A stretch of 33,001 bases of DNA from contig LUYE01000012.1 in the NCBI GenBank assembly GCA_001602645.1, positions 68,042-101,042 on the forward strand. The letters run 5' to 3'. How positions within the stretch are numbered: the stretch's first letter is position 1; each line of letters begins with the position of its first letter. Source of the stretch: Methanosarcinales archaeon Methan_01. Lineage in GTDB: Archaea; Halobacteriota; Methanosarcinia; Methanotrichales; Methanotrichaceae. Below, one piece after another: positions 1-6,350 of the stretch. The translations under genes and the position numbers were made by a program. Under the pieces are notes generated by a model. It was not told the origin of the DNA. It made no database searches and saw only the letters and a program-made list of their open reading frames with translations.

Positions 1-13
1 GGACTTCCACCAT
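1..13 (-). CDS. 5' end of a gene leaving the left edge, start resembles the MBL hydrolase at 3596-4243
   Basis: On the minus strand an ATG at 13-11 opens Met-Val-Glu-Val before the window ends. The leader and first codons nearly repeat those of the MBL-fold hydrolase at 3596-4243: both have GGTGTT, a few bases, then GAATGGTGGAAGT. A GATATAT box at 45-51 lies about as far upstream of this ATG as the equivalent box does in the other gene. The likely reading is a paralogous MBL hydrolase start or a duplicated promoter-start segment. Only four codons are visible, so the product is inferred from the leader alone. Confidence 0.35.
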
Positions 14-126
14 TCCAACACCTACTCCGGGGAGGGGCTCCACCGATATATCTGTTTGGCAGGGAGATTCCGGGCGGTTCGGGAATAGTTCGAGGAAGGC
101 TCATCGATCGGCCAGATCAACAACCT

Positions 127-138
127 TTTAAATAAATA
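127..138 (+). promoter_or_regulatory. TATA-box promoter of the GyrI-like gene
   Basis: The A+T-rich element TTTTAAATAAAT is centred about 40 bp before the ATG at 172, the usual distance for an archaeal TATA box plus a short leader. A Shine-Dalgarno sequence AAGGTG at 161-166 follows with a 5-nt spacer. Confidence 0.55.
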
Positions 139-171
139 GATCTTTACCCGATCAGCTTTAAAGGTGCCGAT

Positions 172-657
172 ATGTCCCAGTATGAGATCAAGATAAAGAG
201 CGTCCCCGCCCTGCGGGTGGCTAGCCTCTGGGGGAAGGGCCTCCCCTTTGCCGTCACCGTCCCCAAGGCCTACGAGGAGCTGGTGGCCTGGATGGCTGAA
301 AAGAAGATCCCCTTCCCCACGGAATCGCCGTTGGGCCTCGCCCTCTACTACGATGACCCCGCTGCCGTCCCCCCTGAGGAGATGAGGTTCAAGATGGCGC
401 TGCCGGTTCCGGCCGAGACTCCCGAGGTCGCCGAAGGCAAGGCGGCGGTGGAGGTGCTGCCAGAGGCGGAGGTGGCATACCTGACGGTGAGGGGACCCTA
501 CACCAACCTCGAAGACGCCTACAGCCAGCTCTACGGCTGGGTATTCGAGAAGGGTTACAGGCCCACGGACGCCGCCCGGGAGGTCTACGTCCGGTGGAGC
601 GAATCGATGCCGCCGGAGGAGCAGGTGACGGAGATCCAGGTGCCGGTGGAGAGGTAG
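172..657 (+). CDS. GyrI-like / AraC effector-binding domain protein
   Basis: A 161-residue single-domain protein of the GyrI-like (SOUL/AraC effector-binding) family. Family members bind small or hydrophobic ligands and occur alone or fused to regulators. The sequence opens with a short beta strand (YEIKIKSVPALRVASL), has the central segment with LALYYDDP, and a second repeat-like half with AEVAYLTVRGPY, LEDAYSQLYGW and REVYVRW, which is the usual duplicated alpha-beta layout. There is no DNA-binding domain, signal peptide or membrane segment, so a cytoplasmic stand-alone ligand binder is expected. The start is set by the ATG at 172 with AAGGTG 5 nt upstream and a TATA box further up. It is monocistronic as far as can be seen. 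The ligand cannot be predicted. Confidence 0.8.
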   Translation: MSQYEIKIKSVPALRVASLWGKGLPFAVTVPKAYEELVAWMAEKKIPFPTESPLGLALYYDDPAAVPPEEMRFKMALPVPAETPEVAEGKAAVEVLPEAEVAYLTVRGPYTNLEDAYSQLYGWVFEKGYRPTDAAREVYVRWSESMPPEEQVTEIQVPVER

Positions 658-811
658 GGGAAGGGAGAGGGGTGACGAAGCCATAGATGGCGGCACAGCT
701 CCATCATTTAAGCTTTGAAGGGCCGAAGCGGCCGATGGGCTCGGATAGAGGGGCCTTGTCGCCAGAGGGAGGTCGAAAGATTTATCTTTAATAACGTCAA
801 ACGTGGTAGTT

Positions 812-837
812 GACATTTCAGTTCACCGCTAAATGTC
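812..837. terminator. Possible stem-loop downstream of the AbrB-like gene
   Basis: GACATTT (812-818) and AAATGTC (831-837) form a 7-bp stem with a 12-nt loop, just past the stop of the minus-strand AbrB-like gene. It could act as a terminator, but it overlaps the left arm of the 15-bp inverted repeat, so the two roles cannot be separated. Confidence 0.25.
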
Positions 838-1118
838 GACATCAGGCAGGGGGCTTGGCAGTCTCCCTGTCTTGATCCTCTTCTACGATCCGGATAGTTA
901 TCTCTACAAGGTCACCGTCTTTAAGCCTCATGGCGTCGCGTATGGATTTTGGAATGGTCACCTTTCCACCACTAAAAACTCGTACTACGGTCGTGTATTC
1001 TCTCATGTGAGCCTTCTAGGTCATACAAGTTTTTATAGATTACTTTCAGTTCTTAGAAGTTATCAGCGATAATGTTATATAACCTGAACCTGATACATCA
1101 TATCGGTGAACTGAAATG
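814..1118. repeat. 15-bp perfect inverted repeat flanking the AbrB-like gene
   Basis: CATTTCAGTTCACCG at 814-828 is the exact reverse complement of 1104-1118. Weaker similarity continues inward on both sides (ATG and ATCAGG blocks). Read outward, each arm is GGTGA, a spacer, then ATG, so each carries a plausible ribosome-binding site and start codon pointing away from the enclosed gene. I see no clear target-site duplication. It could be the ends of a small mobile cassette, a pair of operator sites, or a duplicated leader. Confidence 0.6.
842..1006 (-). CDS. Small AbrB/SpoVT-type DNA-binding protein (54 aa)
   Basis: Reading the minus strand from ATG 1006-1004 to TGA 844-842 gives 54 residues. 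The core VRVFSGGKVTIPKSIRDAM followed by LKDGDLVEI is the looped-hinge helix (swapped-hairpin AbrB) signature, and the polypeptide ends in a charged tail. Such proteins are usually dimeric DNA-binding regulators and often antitoxins in type II toxin-antitoxin pairs. AGAAGG lies about 5 nt before the ATG and a TATA-like TCTATAAAAAC lies near 1030-1040. The only reading frame behind it on the same strand starts at 816 with a good Shine-Dalgarno (GGTGA). After about 14 residues it turns into low-complexity sequence antisense to the GyrI-like gene, so a partner toxin may have been lost. The antitoxin role is inference from the fold. Confidence 0.8.
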   Translation of the reverse strand: MREYTTVVRVFSGGKVTIPKSIRDAMRLKDGDLVEITIRIVEEDQDRETAKPPA

Positions 1119-1241
1119 AGCATAGGAACCGCATTTAGTGATGGCCGCAAAAGTCTGTATTGCGGCGAGAACGCCGAGACTATTTTGGAGCCAGATGGGT
1201 TGAAGCGCCGTCCGGGCGGTGAGAGACGGTCTTATTTATGA
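1116..1241 (+). CDS. Possible 41-aa protein of unknown function
   Basis: ATG 1116 to TGA 1239-1241 encodes 41 residues with one Cys and a basic C-terminus (KRRPGGERR). It has GGTGA at 1105-1109 six nt before the ATG, inside the right arm of the inverted repeat. A TATA-like TTATATAAC near 1074-1082 is at a suitable distance. I recognise no domain. It could equally be the truncated start of a longer gene. Confidence 0.25.
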   Translation: MSIGTAFSDGRKSLYCGENAETILEPDGLKRRPGGERRSYL

Positions 1242-1555
1242 GGATCCGTCGGGCGCTGACGACGTCGAACGATAGCTCGGATGGCGTCAGTCCCCCGACC
1301 ACCATACGGCCGTCCGCGGGGAGCTGAGCGGACTTGCCCGCACCCGGGCCCGTCGCCGATAGCCTCTGAGGGGCTTGTATCGTGCCCAGAACGCCGCCCC
1401 GATCCGTGGGGGGGAGCGGTAAAGATGGGGTCAGAGATGTCCCGGTATGACCAATCCTTCCCGTTCAGTTCTCGGGCGGGTCCTCAGGGTGGATGGCGGA
1501 TTTGATGTGATAGCTTCGAGTCCAGGCTGATGATTAGAGCTGAGGAGGTGTAGAG
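1242..1555. other. Gap without a convincing gene
   Basis: I see no credible protein, tRNA fold or repeat here. An open frame at 1281-1505 has low-complexity Pro/Arg/Gly content typical of spurious GC-rich frames. The last 15 bases hold the Shine-Dalgarno of the next gene. Confidence 0.5.
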
Positions 1556-1804
1556 ATGCGATCATCCGGGAGTGGAGGGGCTGAGAGGCCGACCTGTCCT
1601 CGCTGTGGCACCTCGCTCTGGACTGACCAGCCAGAGGTCGAAACCATGGAACTCCTCCAGCTGGAGGAACGGGCAGACGAGCTGTTTCTGGAGCTGAACC
1701 AAACCCTTGCCAGGATCAGGGATCTGAGGGGTGATATCATAGTCTGGGGGCTAGGGAAAAACCTCCACGAGCTCCGAGTGGTTCGGAGGCGGAGACGAGG
1801 ATAA
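1556..1804 (+). CDS. Small zinc-knuckle plus coiled-coil protein (82 aa)
   Basis: The ATG at 1556 follows a textbook GGAGGTG 5 nt upstream, which supports real translation. Residues 14-17 form CPRC, half of a treble-clef or ribbon zinc site (the second half is absent, so metal binding may need dimerisation). Residues about 31-60 are a Leu/Glu-rich amphipathic helix (LLQLEERADELFLELNQTL). The C-terminus is very basic (VVRRRRRG), suited to nucleic acid contact. It is the first of a run of very small same-strand genes to 2932; the helix resembles that of the last one. Function unknown. Confidence 0.55.
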   Translation: MRSSGSGGAERPTCPRCGTSLWTDQPEVETMELLQLEERADELFLELNQTLARIRDLRGDIIVWGLGKNLHELRVVRRRRRG

Positions 1805-1811
1805 AAGCGGG

Positions 1812-2018
1812 ATGAATATGAAGAAAATTAAAGGGTATTGGTGACCGACAAAATCGGACCCGATCAAGATTGCCGCCTTGGGTCTGATAGCTCCAGGGAC
1901 CCGGAGAGAAGCGCTGCTAACCTTCCTTTGGCGGGCTGAGATAGCGGCATTCTCGGAGTCGACCCTGAAGAGATTCGTGCAGGAACACGGCTTGAAGATT
2001 TGGCATTCGTCATATTGA
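1812..2018 (+). pseudogene. Stop-interrupted small frame, possible gene remnant
   Basis: One frame runs from ATG 1812 for ten codons, meets TGA at 1842-1844, then stays open to TGA 2016-2018. The second part reads like real protein near its end (LWRAEIAAFSESTLKRFVQE, helical and HTH-like). It may be a decayed gene or chance; a TTG inside the second part could also start a short protein. No Shine-Dalgarno decides between these. Confidence 0.2.
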
Positions 2019-2033
2019 GTGGGGCGCGTATAA

Positions 2034-2252
2034 TTGGCATCGGAGTTGAACCAAGAAGTCACAAAATCCGAATTGATGGAGAAGGTGGCCGCACAAATCG
2101 AGAACTTGCATTCGAAAAAGTTCGGAGAGGACCACAAGATCAACTGGTATTACTATGACGACGTCATGGGCGAGGGCGACGGCAAATGTGCAGCCTGTGG
2201 AGGCAAATTCACGATACGGTTGAAGCGGAGCTCCGCCCAAGGGGGCGATTAG
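2034..2252 (+). CDS. Small CxxC protein of unknown function (72 aa)
   Basis: This frame starts at TTG 2034, directly after an in-frame TAA; an internal ATG at 2076 is the alternative. GGGG at 2021-2024 could serve as a weak Shine-Dalgarno. The protein has a charged N-terminal helix, then a Tyr-rich segment (DHKINWYYYDD) and CAACGGKF, a single zinc-knuckle half, with a basic end (IRLKRSS). No family recognised. It sits in the small-gene run, three bases before the next start. Confidence 0.45.
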   Translation: MASELNQEVTKSELMEKVAAQIENLHSKKFGEDHKINWYYYDDVMGEGDGKCAACGGKFTIRLKRSSAQGGD

Positions 2253-2254
2253 AG

Positions 2255-2335
2255 ATGAAAGTCCCGGGCACGGATCCGTCAGGGGAAGCTACAACAAAGC
2301 TATGCAGCGATAAAACCACTATCAGGAGGAGATGA
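2255..2335 (+). CDS. Possible 26-aa micro-ORF in the small-gene run
   Basis: ATG 2255 begins three bases after the previous stop and ends in TGA 2333-2335, one base before the next ATG. It encodes a short basic peptide. Its only support is this tight spacing; it may be a translational linker. Confidence 0.25.
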   Translation: MKVPGTDPSGEATTKLCSDKTTIRRR

Positions 2336-2336
2336 G

Positions 2337-2471
2337 ATGAAGGAAGGATTTAGGGAGGATCAGAGCGAGATGGTTGGAAATATGGAGGTCGTCGGTGGCA
2401 TCTCGAAGAGCCAGGCAACGGTACTGTTAGCCGATGAGGAGAAGCGGCGCAAGAAGAGGGCGGTGAGATGA
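2337..2471 (+). CDS. 44-aa charged micro-protein
   Basis: ATG 2337 has AGGAGGAG a few bases upstream, one of the strongest ribosome-binding sites here. The peptide has an acidic first half (FREDQSEM), a central GGISKSQATVLLADEE and a lysine/arginine-rich end (KRRKKRAVR), which suggests nucleic acid binding. Its TGA overlaps the ATG of the next gene (ATGA), so the two are probably translationally coupled. No family recognised. Confidence 0.4.
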   Translation: MKEGFREDQSEMVGNMEVVGGISKSQATVLLADEEKRRKKRAVR

Positions 2472-2638
2472 GCCGAAGGTATCTGATGGATTGCGAAGGC
2501 TACAGTTGCGGTATCTGCTACAAGCCGATCAAGATCGGTGACATTTACGTTACCGATCACGGGGCCCTATACCACGCGTCCTGTGCTGAAAAGGCCATGA
2601 CAGTTGATCCTGTCGCCAATTGGTGGGGGATGGCATGA
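2468..2638 (+). CDS. Small zinc-finger protein (56 aa), LIM/RING-like Cys-His pattern
   Basis: The start overlaps the previous stop (ATGA at 2468-2471). Cysteines and histidines fall in a compact pattern: CGICYKPIKIGDIYV then HGALYHASC, i.e. Cys-x2-Cys, His, His-x2-Cys. This resembles a LIM or treble-clef zinc finger, a common module in small archaeal and viral proteins that bind DNA or other proteins. The tail ends NWWGMA. A start codon for a further micro-ORF overlaps its stop in the same ATGA way. A regulatory or adaptor role is inferred; no partner is known. Confidence 0.6.
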   Translation: MSRRYLMDCEGYSCGICYKPIKIGDIYVTDHGALYHASCAEKAMTVDPVANWWGMA

Positions 2639-2666
2639 TGATAGCCAGCCAATACTTCGCCACAGC

Positions 2667-2738
2667 ATGGCCCGGGAGGATGCTGTGGTCTTGAAGGTCG
2701 AGGAGAGCCGATCCCTGCCGGAGGAGGCGGAGTCATGA
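2667..2738 (+). CDS. Possible 23-aa micro-ORF coupled to the next gene
   Basis: ATG 2667 to TGA 2736-2738 gives a short acidic peptide whose stop overlaps the ATG of the 65-aa gene. A competing 19-aa frame starts at 2635. Coupling geometry is the only support. Confidence 0.2.
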   Translation: MAREDAVVLKVEESRSLPEEAES

Positions 2739-2932
2739 ACTCCGATGCAGAAGAGCTAGCGGTCCTGTATGCAGAATTCGACAGGATGTTTGCCGAACTG
2801 GAGCGGCTTATATGGCGCATTAAGATGCTGGAGGAGGAAGAGACGAACCCTCCTCCAAAATCGTCTGATAGATCGATAGAAGGCCCGCCAGACAGGCGAT
2901 GCTGTGAGCAAAAAAACAATGGCCACGGATAG
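2735..2932 (+). CDS. 65-aa coiled-coil micro-protein
   Basis: ATG 2735 follows GGAGGAGGCGGAG. Residues about 5-33 form a strongly amphipathic helix (ELAVLYAEFDRMFAELERL) resembling the helix in the 82-aa protein at 1556. The C-terminal third is Pro/Arg-rich with CC. It is last in the small-gene run. Its end lies antisense to the 3' part of the damaged methyltransferase gene, so the tail may be chance extension into flanking DNA, and this point may be the edge of the inserted segment. Confidence 0.45.
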   Translation: MNSDAEELAVLYAEFDRMFAELERLIWRIKMLEEEETNPPPKSSDRSIEGPPDRRCCEQKNNGHG

Positions 2933-3546
2933 GCTCCTGTCGGCTATCCCCGTCGCCACCGCGGGCCCCCCGCCCCGTCCGCTCCGCGTACCGCCGGTAC
3001 TCATCGCCAAATTGATCCAGCATCATCTCCTCCTCCCGCGGGATCCGGGCGGCATATAAAGGGAGGGACGCCACCAGGAAGGCGGGGCCTGCGATCGCGT
3101 TCTGTAGTAGGAGGAGCTGGGCAGCCGCCCACAACAAATGGGCGGAGTACATCGGGTGGCGGACCAGCTCGTAGACCCCGGCGGTCACAAGCCTGTGGTC
3201 CTTTCGGATCTGAAGCCCCGGCGAGGTCGGCGTGGGACCGCCAGAGGAGGAGGAGGGCCTGGAGGAAGAAGGCGGCGCCGAGGGACTCGGCCACGAGGCT
3301 TGCCGTCGCCGGCAGGCTATAGTCGGCGAAGTCGAGCCTCGTCGTGAAGAGGTAGAGGAAGGGGACAACTATCATCCCGGCGGCCGTGAGGAGCATGAGG
3401 GGTCTGTCCTGCTTCCTCTCCCGGTCGAATGCCACCATCTCCCGCCTCCGCCACCAGTGGTCGGTCCTCCGAAGCCAGACGAGCCGGATGGCGGAGGCCG
3501 GAGCAAAACCGATGAAGTAGACGAAGTCGAAGATGTCGTCGAGCAT
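2820..3546 (-). pseudogene. Isoprenylcysteine carboxyl methyltransferase-like membrane protein, frameshifted
   Basis: Two minus-strand frames together make one protein. The first (from ATG 3546) has an N-terminal membrane-type start (FDFVYFIGFAPASAIRLVWL), further hydrophobic segments and LLLLWRSHADL. The second frame takes over near 3228-3222 with SPGLQIRKDHRLVTAGVYEL, VRHPMYSAHLLW and REEEMMLDQFGDEYRRYAER, the C-terminal SAM-binding signature of the ICMT/phospholipid methyltransferase family. In relatives a Gly-Arg-Asn-Trp-like segment joins HADL and SP; here it is absent and the frame changes, consistent with loss of about 14 bp. After ERTGR the frame runs on for about 60 unrelated residues, so the natural C-terminus may also be lost. 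Either a real pseudogene or an assembly error. Confidence 0.8.
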
Positions 3547-3595
3547 CGCCTATTTATCGACCCCGATGATAAAAATAGGAGGCGGTCCGGAGGAG

Positions 3596-4243
3596 TCAGT
3601 GGATCGACCGGGCGAACTCCAGGCTGGTTCTCAACTGCTCGCCGACGTTCTCGTCCGTCGGCTCCATGTGGCCGGGGTAGAGGACCAGAACGTCCAGTGC
3701 CGCCAGCCTCTCGACCGACCTGACGAGCTCTTTGACCATCTCCCCCGACCGGCGGGTCCTTCCGATGTTCCCGTGGGGCAGGAGGGTATCCCCGGAGAAG
3801 AGGACCCGCGCCCTCGGCTCGTATAAAGAGATGGAGCCCGGCGAGTGGCCAGGGGTCTTCATCACCGAAAGCGACCACTCCCCGAGGTTTATCACGTCCC
3901 CCTCCTCCAGGGTCCCGTCGATTCCAAACTCGGCCGGGTCCTCCCCGTACTGGTAGGAGCCGGTGGCGACGTCGTCGCCGAGGTCGCAGACCTCCCCCTC
4001 TCCGATCAGGACCTTGGCGCCGGTGGCCGCCTTGAGGACCGGGACCCCCGCGGTGTGGTCGTGGTGACAGTGGGTGAGGACGATGAACTTGATTTTTCCG
4101 GGATCAATGAGCTTCTCGACGTTCCTCTTCGTCGCCTCGGCGTTCCTCCCGGCGTCGATGAGGGCCGCCACCTCGTCGATGATCAGGTAGACGTTCCCCT
4201 CATGGGTCGGTCCGCCGCCGTTAACCTTATGCACTTCCACCAT
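3596..4243 (-). CDS. MBL-fold metallo-hydrolase (glyoxalase II-like)
   Basis: A 215-residue metallo-beta-lactamase-fold hydrolase. The metal site is complete: THCHHDH at 57-63 (His58, His60, Asp62, His63), His133 in TPGHSPGS, Asp152 in FSGDTLLP and His192 in YPGHMEP. The length and single-domain layout match cytoplasmic glyoxalase II/thioesterase-type members, so hydrolysis of a thioester or similar ester with a binuclear Zn or Fe site is likely; the substrate is unknown. The start is the ATG at 4243, preceded by GGGGTG. It is divergent from thiC across 56 bp. A near-copy of its start region lies at the left edge of the window. Confidence 0.85.
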   Translation of the reverse strand: MVEVHKVNGGGPTHEGNVYLIIDEVAALIDAGRNAEATKRNVEKLIDPGKIKFIVLTHCHHDHTAGVPVLKAATGAKVLIGEGEVCDLGDDVATGSYQYGEDPAEFGIDGTLEEGDVINLGEWSLSVMKTPGHSPGSISLYEPRARVLFSGDTLLPHGNIGRTRRSGEMVKELVRSVERLAALDVLVLYPGHMEPTDENVGEQLRTSLEFARSIH

Positions 4244-4274
4244 TCAAAACACCCCATAAGATGGATGGGTTTCC

Positions 4275-4284
4275 TTAAATATAT
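4275..4284. promoter_or_regulatory. Shared TATA element between the MBL hydrolase and thiC
   Basis: TTAAATATAT is the only A+T-rich block in the 56-bp divergent gap. It is about 21 bp from the thiC ATG (leaderless if used) and about 36 bp from the hydrolase ATG, where it reads ATATATTTAA. One near-symmetrical box may therefore serve both genes. No TPP riboswitch fits in the gap. Confidence 0.45.
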
Positions 4285-4299
4285 CGGTTAGTTGGTATC

Positions 4300-5610
4300 A
4301 TGACTCTCATCGAAGACGCTAAGAGGGGGAAGACTCCTCCCGAGGTAGAGGCCGTCGCCCGAAAAGAGGGGGTCGACCCCGCCGCCCTCTCCCGCCTCGT
4401 GGCCCGCGGAAGGGTGGTGATCCCGAGGAACGCGGGGCGCGAGATCAGACCGATCGGGATCGGCGAGACCCTCACCACCAAGGTAAACCTCAATATCGGC
4501 TCGTCCAGGGGGATCGCCGACCCCGACGCCGAGGTGGAGAAGGCCGTCGTGGCGATGGAGGCGGGTGCCGACACCGTGATGGACCTCTCGACCGGCGGCG
4601 ACCTGGACTATATAAGGCGGAAGATCCTCAAAGCCGTCGAGATCCCCGTCGGGACCGTCCCGATATACCAGGCGGAGGTGGCTGGAAGGCTGACCAGCCA
4701 GGGGCTCTTCGACGCCCTGGAGCGGCAGGCGAAGGACGGCGTCGACTTCGTCACCGTCCACGTCGGCGTCAACTTGAACTCCTTTGAGCGGCTGAAGAGG
4801 AGCCACCGGATCATGGGCGTCGTCAGCCGCGGGGGCTCCCTCACCCTCAAGTACATGAGCGAGACGGGGGAGGAGAACCCCTACTACGCCGAGTTCGACC
4901 ACCTCCTGGACGTGGCGAGGGAGCACGAGCTGACGTTGAGTTTAGGCGACGGCCTCCGCCCCGGCTGCATCGAGGACGCCAGCGACCGGGCGAAGTACAT
5001 GGAGTTCATAATCCTCGGGGAGCTCGTCGACCGGGCGAGGAGGGCGGGGGTCCAGGCGATGGTGGAGGGGCCCGGCCACGTCCCCGCCGACGAGATCGAG
5101 ACGAGCGTAAAGGCGATGAAGTACGTCGCCGACGGCGCGCCCCTCTACCTCTTGGGGCCGATCGTCACCGACGTCGCCCCCGGCTATGACCACATCACGG
5201 CGGCCATCGGGGGGACGATCGCCGGGATGAGCGGCGCCGACTTCCTATGTGCAACGACCCCGAGCGAGCATCTGGACCTTCCCACCAAAGAGGACATCTT
5301 CGAGGGGACGATCGTCACCAGGATCGCCGCCCACGCCAGCGATCTTGCTAAATTCGGGGTGAAAGATCGGGCCCGCCTCTGGGACCGGAAGATGGCCGTG
5401 GCGCGGAGGGACCTGGACTGGCCCGCCCAGTTCGACCTCGCCATAAACCCGAAGCTCGCAAGACAGATCCGCCACCGCAGAGGCGTTGAGGTCGACACCT
5501 GCACCATGTGCAACGAGCTCTGCGCCATCAGGCTCGCCCGGGAGGCGATGGAGCGGGAAGAGGAGAAGGAGAGGGCGAAGACGAATACGACGAAAGGGAG
5601 AGAGGGCTAG
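4300..5610 (+). CDS. thiC: Phosphomethylpyrimidine synthase ThiC
   Basis: Converts aminoimidazole ribotide to hydroxymethylpyrimidine phosphate in thiamine biosynthesis, using a [4Fe-4S] cluster and SAM radical chemistry. The 436-residue protein has the family core ([81 protein letters not shown]) and the C-terminal cluster motif CTMCNELC with Cys401, Cys404 and Cys408. It is of the short archaeal/thermophile type, without the long N-terminal extension of enterobacterial ThiC. The start ATG at 4300 sits about 21 bp from the TATA box, which suggests a leaderless mRNA. It is convergent with the AMMECR1-family gene, whose stop is 12 bp away. Thiamine genes are not otherwise present. Confidence 0.97.
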   Translation: MTLIEDAKRGKTPPEVEAVARKEGVDPAALSRLVARGRVVIPRNAGREIRPIGIGETLTTKVNLNIGSSRGIADPDAEVEKAVVAMEAGADTVMDLSTGGDLDYIRRKILKAVEIPVGTVPIYQAEVAGRLTSQGLFDALERQAKDGVDFVTVHVGVNLNSFERLKRSHRIMGVVSRGGSLTLKYMSETGEENPYYAEFDHLLDVAREHELTLSLGDGLRPGCIEDASDRAKYMEFIILGELVDRARRAGVQAMVEGPGHVPADEIETSVKAMKYVADGAPLYLLGPIVTDVAPGYDHITAAIGGTIAGMSGADFLCATTPSEHLDLPTKEDIFEGTIVTRIAAHASDLAKFGVKDRARLWDRKMAVARRDLDWPAQFDLAINPKLARQIRHRRGVEVDTCTMCNELCAIRLAREAMEREEEKERAKTNTTKGREG

Positions 5611-5622
5611 GGGCCGAGGAGC

Positions 5623-6225
5623 TCAGGAGCAGCTTTCGACCGCCCTCTCCACCACCTCGCCTTCGGGCGAGACCTCGGCGAAGACCTGCCCTTCAAAGTA
5701 AAGGACCTCCGTCTCCTCGTCGATCCAGGAGTCGGGGGGTAGGCCCGCCTTGATGCAGGTCTGGCATAGAAAGTCTGTGGGGTCGAACCCCCACTCCGTC
5801 GCCACCTGGGGGAGGAGGAGCCCCGACCAGATCCCCCGCCGGACGATGAGGCCGTGCTTTCCGATCTTGACCGCCTCCGGAAGGTCCCGGTTTCTGACGT
5901 CGTAGGGCCTCGGAGGGGTCAGGACCGTCACCTCGATCTCGATTTTGGGAAGCTCCTCGGATCTGACCCTCGGAAACCGGGGGTCGTTTGCCCCGGCGTT
6001 GATCGCCGAGTCGACTATCGCCCGTCCCAGCTCCATCACCGGCTCCGGGTAGCCGATGCACCCCCGGAGCTCCCCGTCCTCGTGGAGGGTGACGAAGACC
6101 CCCGCCCTCTCGCTGAAGGCGGGGGGCAGATCCTCCGGAGCTATCCTCTCCCTCCGATCAACGTAGGCCTTAAGGGCCTTCCTAGCCAGGGAGACGGCCC
6201 GCCTCCCCTCATCGATCGTCAGCAT
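5623..6225 (-). CDS. AMMECR1-domain protein
   Basis: About 200 residues from the chosen start, with the AMMECR1 hallmark LRGCIGYPEP and downstream RFPRV, IEIEVTVL, GKHGLIV, GLLLPQVATEWGF and FLCQTCIKAGL. The family is nearly universal in archaea and present in eukaryotes; its activity is unknown, though it is often found near MEMO1-type and radical SAM genes. The open frame reaches 6306, but the segment before Met at 6225 is Pro/Trp-rich and unlike the family. The helix LTIDEGRRAVSLARKALK begins right after that Met, and a TTTAGTA box lies about 27 bp upstream, fitting a leaderless transcript. No signal peptide; presumably cytoplasmic. Confidence 0.88.
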   Translation of the reverse strand: MLTIDEGRRAVSLARKALKAYVDRRERIAPEDLPPAFSERAGVFVTLHEDGELRGCIGYPEPVMELGRAIVDSAINAGANDPRFPRVRSEELPKIEIEVTVLTPPRPYDVRNRDLPEAVKIGKHGLIVRRGIWSGLLLPQVATEWGFDPTDFLCQTCIKAGLPPDSWIDEETEVLYFEGQVFAEVSPEGEVVERAVESCS

Positions 6226-6315
6226 GAGAAGATAGTCAGGCCTCACGGATACTAAATCCCATCGTTCCACCCAAGCCCCGGGCGGAACCCACTGGTGATC
6301 CCCCATCCACCCAAG

Positions 6316-6326
6316 CCCTTTTTATC
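6316..6326 (+). promoter_or_regulatory. TATA box of the rubrerythrin gene
   Basis: CTTTTTATCG is centred about 30 bp before the ATG at 6351, leaving a leader of only a few bases. No operator palindrome like the one at 28036-28055 is visible here. Confidence 0.5.
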
Positions 6327-6350
6327 GATTCAGTTTCATAGACCTCCGAG

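Noticed and set aside
22-816. 264-codon minus-strand frame opposite the GyrI-like gene
   Set aside because: After about 14 plausible residues it is low-complexity His/Leu/Arg sequence antisense to a well-supported gene; kept only as a possible start remnant.
833-1072. 79-codon plus-strand frame
   Set aside because: It is the shadow of the AbrB-like gene on the other strand, which has the recognisable motif and signals.
1751-2240. 130- and 76-codon minus-strand frames
   Set aside because: Opposite the small plus-strand genes and without a ribosome-binding site or family features.
4244-4299. TPP riboswitch before thiC
   Set aside because: The 56-bp gap is too short and lacks the conserved THI-box elements.
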